The notes under the pieces are model-generated. The model was not told the DNA's origin. It worked only from the letters and a program-made list of their open reading frames with translations, and did no database searches. A stretch of 64,000 nucleotides of DNA from Cytobacillus firmus (GTDB lineage: Bacteria > Bacillota > Bacilli > Bacillales > Cytobacillaceae), in the NCBI RefSeq assembly GCF_023612095.1, contig NZ_CP086235.1, positions 2,615,501-2,679,500 on the forward strand, written 5' to 3'. Made by a program: the position numbers and the translations under genes. Below, in pieces: positions 61,212 through 64,000 of this stretch (its first letter is position 1; each line of letters opens with the position of its first letter).

Positions 61212-62297
61212 ATGTGGATCAATAAACCTTTTTTTAAATATGCAGCTGGCACCATTTTCGTGTTGATCATCATTTTCCTCCTTGGGAAAATTGATTATTT
61301 TTTATGGCCGATCCGTGCCCTGATTGCAACTATTTTCTTCCCGGTCTTAATTGCAGGTATTTTTTATTATATTCTAAGACCCCTCGTCAGGCTGGCTTCA
61401 AGGGTTATGCCTAAAACAGCCAGCATTCTGCTTATCTTTGCAGCGGTATTGGGTTTAGGGTATTTAGGATTTAATATGCTCGGTGCAACAATTGGCAGCC
61501 AGATAGCAGAAATCAGCGAAAGCCTTCCTTCTAAGATGGAGGACTTATCAGATGAAACGGAGAAAGTTGTTGAAGAAAATAATATGGGCATGTTCTCCTA
61601 TGACCGTGTCAAAAATAAAGTACTGAATTTCCTGGAAGCACTTTTATCAGGGGCAGGAGAAAACGTAATGAAAGTTTTTACTACCATTACAAGCATTGTC
61701 ACTGTCATCGTTGTTGTACCTTTTATCCTTTTCTACTTCCTGAAAGATGACCATAAGCTCAGGCCATTTCTTTTAAAATACCTTCCTGACAAACACGAGG
61801 ACGAAGGCCAACGGATTTTGGGGGATATAGACAAGACCTTATTCTCTTATGTTACCGGCCAGTTTATTGTGGCAGTCGTCGATGGCGTGTTAATGTATGC
61901 CGGGTATAAGATTATTGGTTTGGACTATGCACTGATATTAGCTGTGTTTGCGATGTTCCTTACTGTGGTTCCTTTTCTTGGTCCTGTGCTCGGGATCATT
62001 CCTGCAGTATTCATCGGGTTATTGCAGGGACCCGGAATGGTATTAAAAATCATACTGGTACTGATCTCTGTACAGCTTCTTGAAAGCAATCTCGTCTCTC
62101 CACATGTGATGGGCAAACGGCTTAACCTCCACCCGCTTACAGTGATTATTATCTTAATGGCTGCAGGATCGATTTATGGCTTTATTGGAATCCTGATTGC
62201 TATCCCTTTTTATTCTGTTATAAAAGTTCTGGTAAAAGACTTCAGAAGATTTTACCGATTAAGGACCAGAAAAAGCCTGCTATCCGAAGAGATTTAA
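61212..62297 (+). CDS. AI-2E family transporter (PerM/YueF-like)
   Basis: This 361-residue membrane protein from ATG 61212 has about eight hydrophobic segments and the central VVPFILFYFLKDDHKLRPFLLKYLP region, with LVSPHVMGKRLNLHPLTVIIILMAAGSIYGFIGILIAIPFY near the end, the PF01594 signature. Members export small molecules or act in Na+/H+ exchange; AI-2 export is shown for few. It is divergent from the mscS gene. Confidence 0.9.
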   Translation: MWINKPFFKYAAGTIFVLIIIFLLGKIDYFLWPIRALIATIFFPVLIAGIFYYILRPLVRLASRVMPKTASILLIFAAVLGLGYLGFNMLGATIGSQIAEISESLPSKMEDLSDETEKVVEENNMGMFSYDRVKNKVLNFLEALLSGAGENVMKVFTTITSIVTVIVVVPFILFYFLKDDHKLRPFLLKYLPDKHEDEGQRILGDIDKTLFSYVTGQFIVAVVDGVLMYAGYKIIGLDYALILAVFAMFLTVVPFLGPVLGIIPAVFIGLLQGPGMVLKIILVLISVQLLESNLVSPHVMGKRLNLHPLTVIIILMAAGSIYGFIGILIAIPFYSVIKVLVKDFRRFYRLRTRKSLLSEEI

Positions 62298-62299
62298 TA

Positions 62300-62328
62300 A
62301 ATGAACTGCCGTTAAGGCAGTTTTTTAG
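62300..62328 (+). terminator. Terminator after the AI-2E family gene
   Basis: AACTGCC-GTTAA-GGCAGTT followed by TTTT. Confidence 0.85.
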
Positions 62329-62403
62329 TTATTAGGCATGCGTATGCCAACAAATAACAGTATAATAAGAATTGCGTGAGAATAATTTGAGAGGAGCTTT
62401 CGA

Positions 62404-63453
62404 ATGGCATACCCGAATACAAAAGAAACTATCAGCGTATTAAAAGAGATAGTTTCAATTCCAAGTCCTTCCGGAAATACAAATGAAGTAATTACATATG
62501 TAGAAAAGTTTTTGAACGAGCTTAATGTGGAAACGAAGCGCAACCGGAAAGGCGGGCTTATTGCAACCCTTCCTGGAAAAGACGAAAAAAATCACAGAAT
62601 GCTGACTGCGCACGTTGATACACTTGGCGCGATTGTTAAGGAAATAAAGCCAAGCGGACGCCTGAAAATTGATTTGATCGGCGGATTTAAATACAACTCG
62701 ATTGAAGGCGAGTATTGTGAAATCGAAACATCATCTGGCAAAAAATTCACCGGCACGATACTAATGCATCAGACATCTGTTCATGTCTATAAAGATGCCG
62801 GGAAAGCTGAAAGAAACCAGGAAAACATGGAAATCCGCCTTGATGAAAAAGTAAAGAGTGCTGAAGAAGTCCGTGAGCTGGGAATCGGCGTCGGAGACTT
62901 TGTATCTTTTGATCCGCGTGTGCAGACTACACCTGCTGGCTTCATTAAATCACGCCATCTTGACGATAAGGCTAGTGTCGCAATTCTTCTTCAGCTGATT
63001 AAACAGCTGAAAGCCGATAACACTGAGCTGCCGTACACAACCCATTTTCTCATCTCAAATAATGAAGAAATAGGCTATGGCGGCAATTCCAATATCACGC
63101 CGGAAACGGTCGAATATTTGGCTGTGGATATGGGTGCGATGGGTGATGGCCAATCCACTGATGAATATACGGTATCCATTTGTGTAAAGGATGCGAGCGG
63201 CCCTTATCACTACGAATTAAGAAAGCATCTCGTGCAGCTTGCCGAGGAAAATGGAATCGAGTACAAACTGGATATTTACCCATTTTACGGTTCTGATGCA
63301 TCAGCAGCTATCCGCTCCGGCCACGATATCGTTCACGGCTTAATCGGCCCTGGAATTGATTCATCACATGCCTTTGAGCGTACACATGAGGATTCAATTG
63401 AGAATACGGCCAAACTGCTGTATCACTATGTACAATCCGAAATGATCATTTAG
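62404..63453 (+). CDS. M42 family metallopeptidase (glutamyl aminopeptidase/endoglucanase-like)
   Basis: This cytosolic di-metal aminopeptidase has 349 residues. Metal and catalytic residues are visible: TAHVDTLGAIVKEI, RHLDDKASVAILL, ISNNEEIGYGGNSN (EE pair), VDMGAMGD and SSHAFERTH. AGAGGAGCT before ATG 62404 supports the start. Length is close to B. subtilis YhfE/YsdC/YtoP. Monocistronic, ending in a strong terminator. Confidence 0.92.
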   Translation: MAYPNTKETISVLKEIVSIPSPSGNTNEVITYVEKFLNELNVETKRNRKGGLIATLPGKDEKNHRMLTAHVDTLGAIVKEIKPSGRLKIDLIGGFKYNSIEGEYCEIETSSGKKFTGTILMHQTSVHVYKDAGKAERNQENMEIRLDEKVKSAEEVRELGIGVGDFVSFDPRVQTTPAGFIKSRHLDDKASVAILLQLIKQLKADNTELPYTTHFLISNNEEIGYGGNSNITPETVEYLAVDMGAMGDGQSTDEYTVSICVKDASGPYHYELRKHLVQLAEENGIEYKLDIYPFYGSDASAAIRSGHDIVHGLIGPGIDSSHAFERTHEDSIENTAKLLYHYVQSEMII

Positions 63454-63454
63454 C

Positions 63455-63500
63455 AAAAAAGAAACTGCACCCATTCATTTGAGTGCAGTTTCTTTTATTA
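63455..63500. terminator. Bidirectional terminator between the M42 and CwlK-like genes
   Basis: AAGAAACTGCAC and GTGCAGTTTCTT pair around a 12-base loop with A- and T-runs outside. Confidence 0.88.
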
Positions 63501-64000
63501 TCATTCAGCTTCAGGCGGCCTCTTCCCTCTTTGAAGCTCCCAGATAGAAAGACCAAAATCCATTTGAAGATGAGGATAGTCCTTGAATTGTGTCCAATCC
63601 CCTCCCCATTCAAACCCAAGGTCCTTTGCTATTTCAACGACCTCCATCCAATCAGCCCGGCTGTTGCCGTTGCCATCATATTTCATATCCCAGATCACCT
63701 GGCCATCTACGGACATAAGTGCGAAATCAATTGCCAGGCCAAAATTATGGTAGGACTCCCCCCTTTTGCATGGGTAACAATATTTCCCTCACCAGTGCGG
63801 CCTTTTTCATATAAAGCATCTTGTTCTGCTATGCTTCTGAAATCCTGGGTGATGACTGCGTTAATGCCTTTGTCGGCAGCCAGACTAATAAGTTCATCTT
63901 TCTTTTCAGCAACAAGAGGATGAAGTGCTGTCGGGGGCGGAACTTCTTTAAAATTCGCCGGTTTTAAATATTGGTAAATGAGCATCACGAAAATGCTTGC
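63501..64000 (-). pseudogene. Peptidoglycan endopeptidase/carboxypeptidase of the VanY/CwlK family, frameshifted and cut by the window end
   Basis: The N-terminal part has a hydrophobic start still open at the window edge (FVMLIYQYL), LHPLVAEKKDELISLAADKGINAVITQDFRSIAEQ and the QDALYEKGRTGEGNIVTHAKGG metal-site block. The frame is lost at a G6 run on the minus strand (plus-strand C at 63758-63763); with one more G it would read AKGGESYHNFGLAIDFALMS and join the second frame, which ends WTQFKDYPHLQMDFGLSIWELQRG. The family cuts peptide stems of the cell wall. A one-base loss in a homopolymer suggests a sequencing error. Confidence 0.8.

Noticed and set aside
1..64000. tRNA, rRNA, prophage, integrase or defence island
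   Set aside because: Nothing of this kind was recognised on either strand. By-eye reading could miss a single tRNA, so a tRNAscan run would be decisive.

Overview
The window reads as chromosome of a low-GC, endospore-forming member of the Bacillaceae (Cytobacillus/Mesobacillus-like; genus not provable from here). Evidence: a spore-specific sspP gene, Bacillus-type YfmM, YeeI, YhjQ, YdhK and LtaS proteins, GGAGG ribosome sites with frequent TTG/GTG starts, CcpA-type cre sites and a perfect PerR box. I saw no rRNA, tRNA, CRISPR array, prophage or insertion sequence.

Layout. 1-3.4 kb: end of an unknown gene, sspP, selA, an Hsp20-like gene, a SelW-like selenoprotein gene with an in-frame UGA and a bacterial SECIS hairpin, and an arylamine N-acetyltransferase. 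3.4-11.7 kb: threonine catabolism (tdh-kbl), a lone arginine deiminase, PerR-controlled catalase, the ABC-F protein YfmM and a DegV protein. 11.8-36.9 kb: a large aromatic amino acid catabolic island, almost entirely on the minus strand. It holds tyrosine breakdown via homogentisate (hpd, aminotransferase, flavin reductase, fahA, hmgA); a pyruvate-dehydrogenase-like E1a/E1b/E2/E3 set; phenylalanine dehydrogenase; an FlK-like thioesterase; a TrpXYZ-type ABC importer whose binding-protein gene is frameshifted; a nitronate monooxygenase-like gene; paaX; and the phenylacetate genes paaK-A-B-C-D, an EthD gene, paaF, paaG, paaH and a thiolase.

37-49.8 kb: a 1131-residue membrane protein, an acidic LPNTA surface protein with its own class D sortase, yeeI, a Gfo/Idh/MocA oxidoreductase, a secreted or anchored thermonuclease, and serine deaminase genes with a YheO-type regulator. 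49.9-64 kb: a two-component system with a VTT-domain protein, YdhK lipoprotein, YhjQ copper-binding protein, LTA synthase, a YczE-like protein, a RecB-nuclease/Rad3-helicase fusion, two small membrane proteins, an MscS channel, an AI-2E family transporter, an M42 peptidase and a frameshifted CwlK-like endopeptidase that runs off the window.

How it fits together. The central island can be read as one scheme: tyrosine goes through 4-hydroxyphenylpyruvate and homogentisate, while phenylalanine would be deaminated to phenylpyruvate, oxidatively decarboxylated to phenylacetyl-CoA by the dedicated E1-E2-E3 complex, and then enter the Paa epoxidation route. External phenylacetate enters through PaaK. 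Several promoters here share a CG-N9-CG inverted motif that could be the PaaX operator, and two carry cre-like sites. The most unusual items are the hidden selenoprotein, the inferred phenylpyruvate dehydrogenase complex, the shared operator, and a three-copy structured intergenic repeat of about 155 bp.
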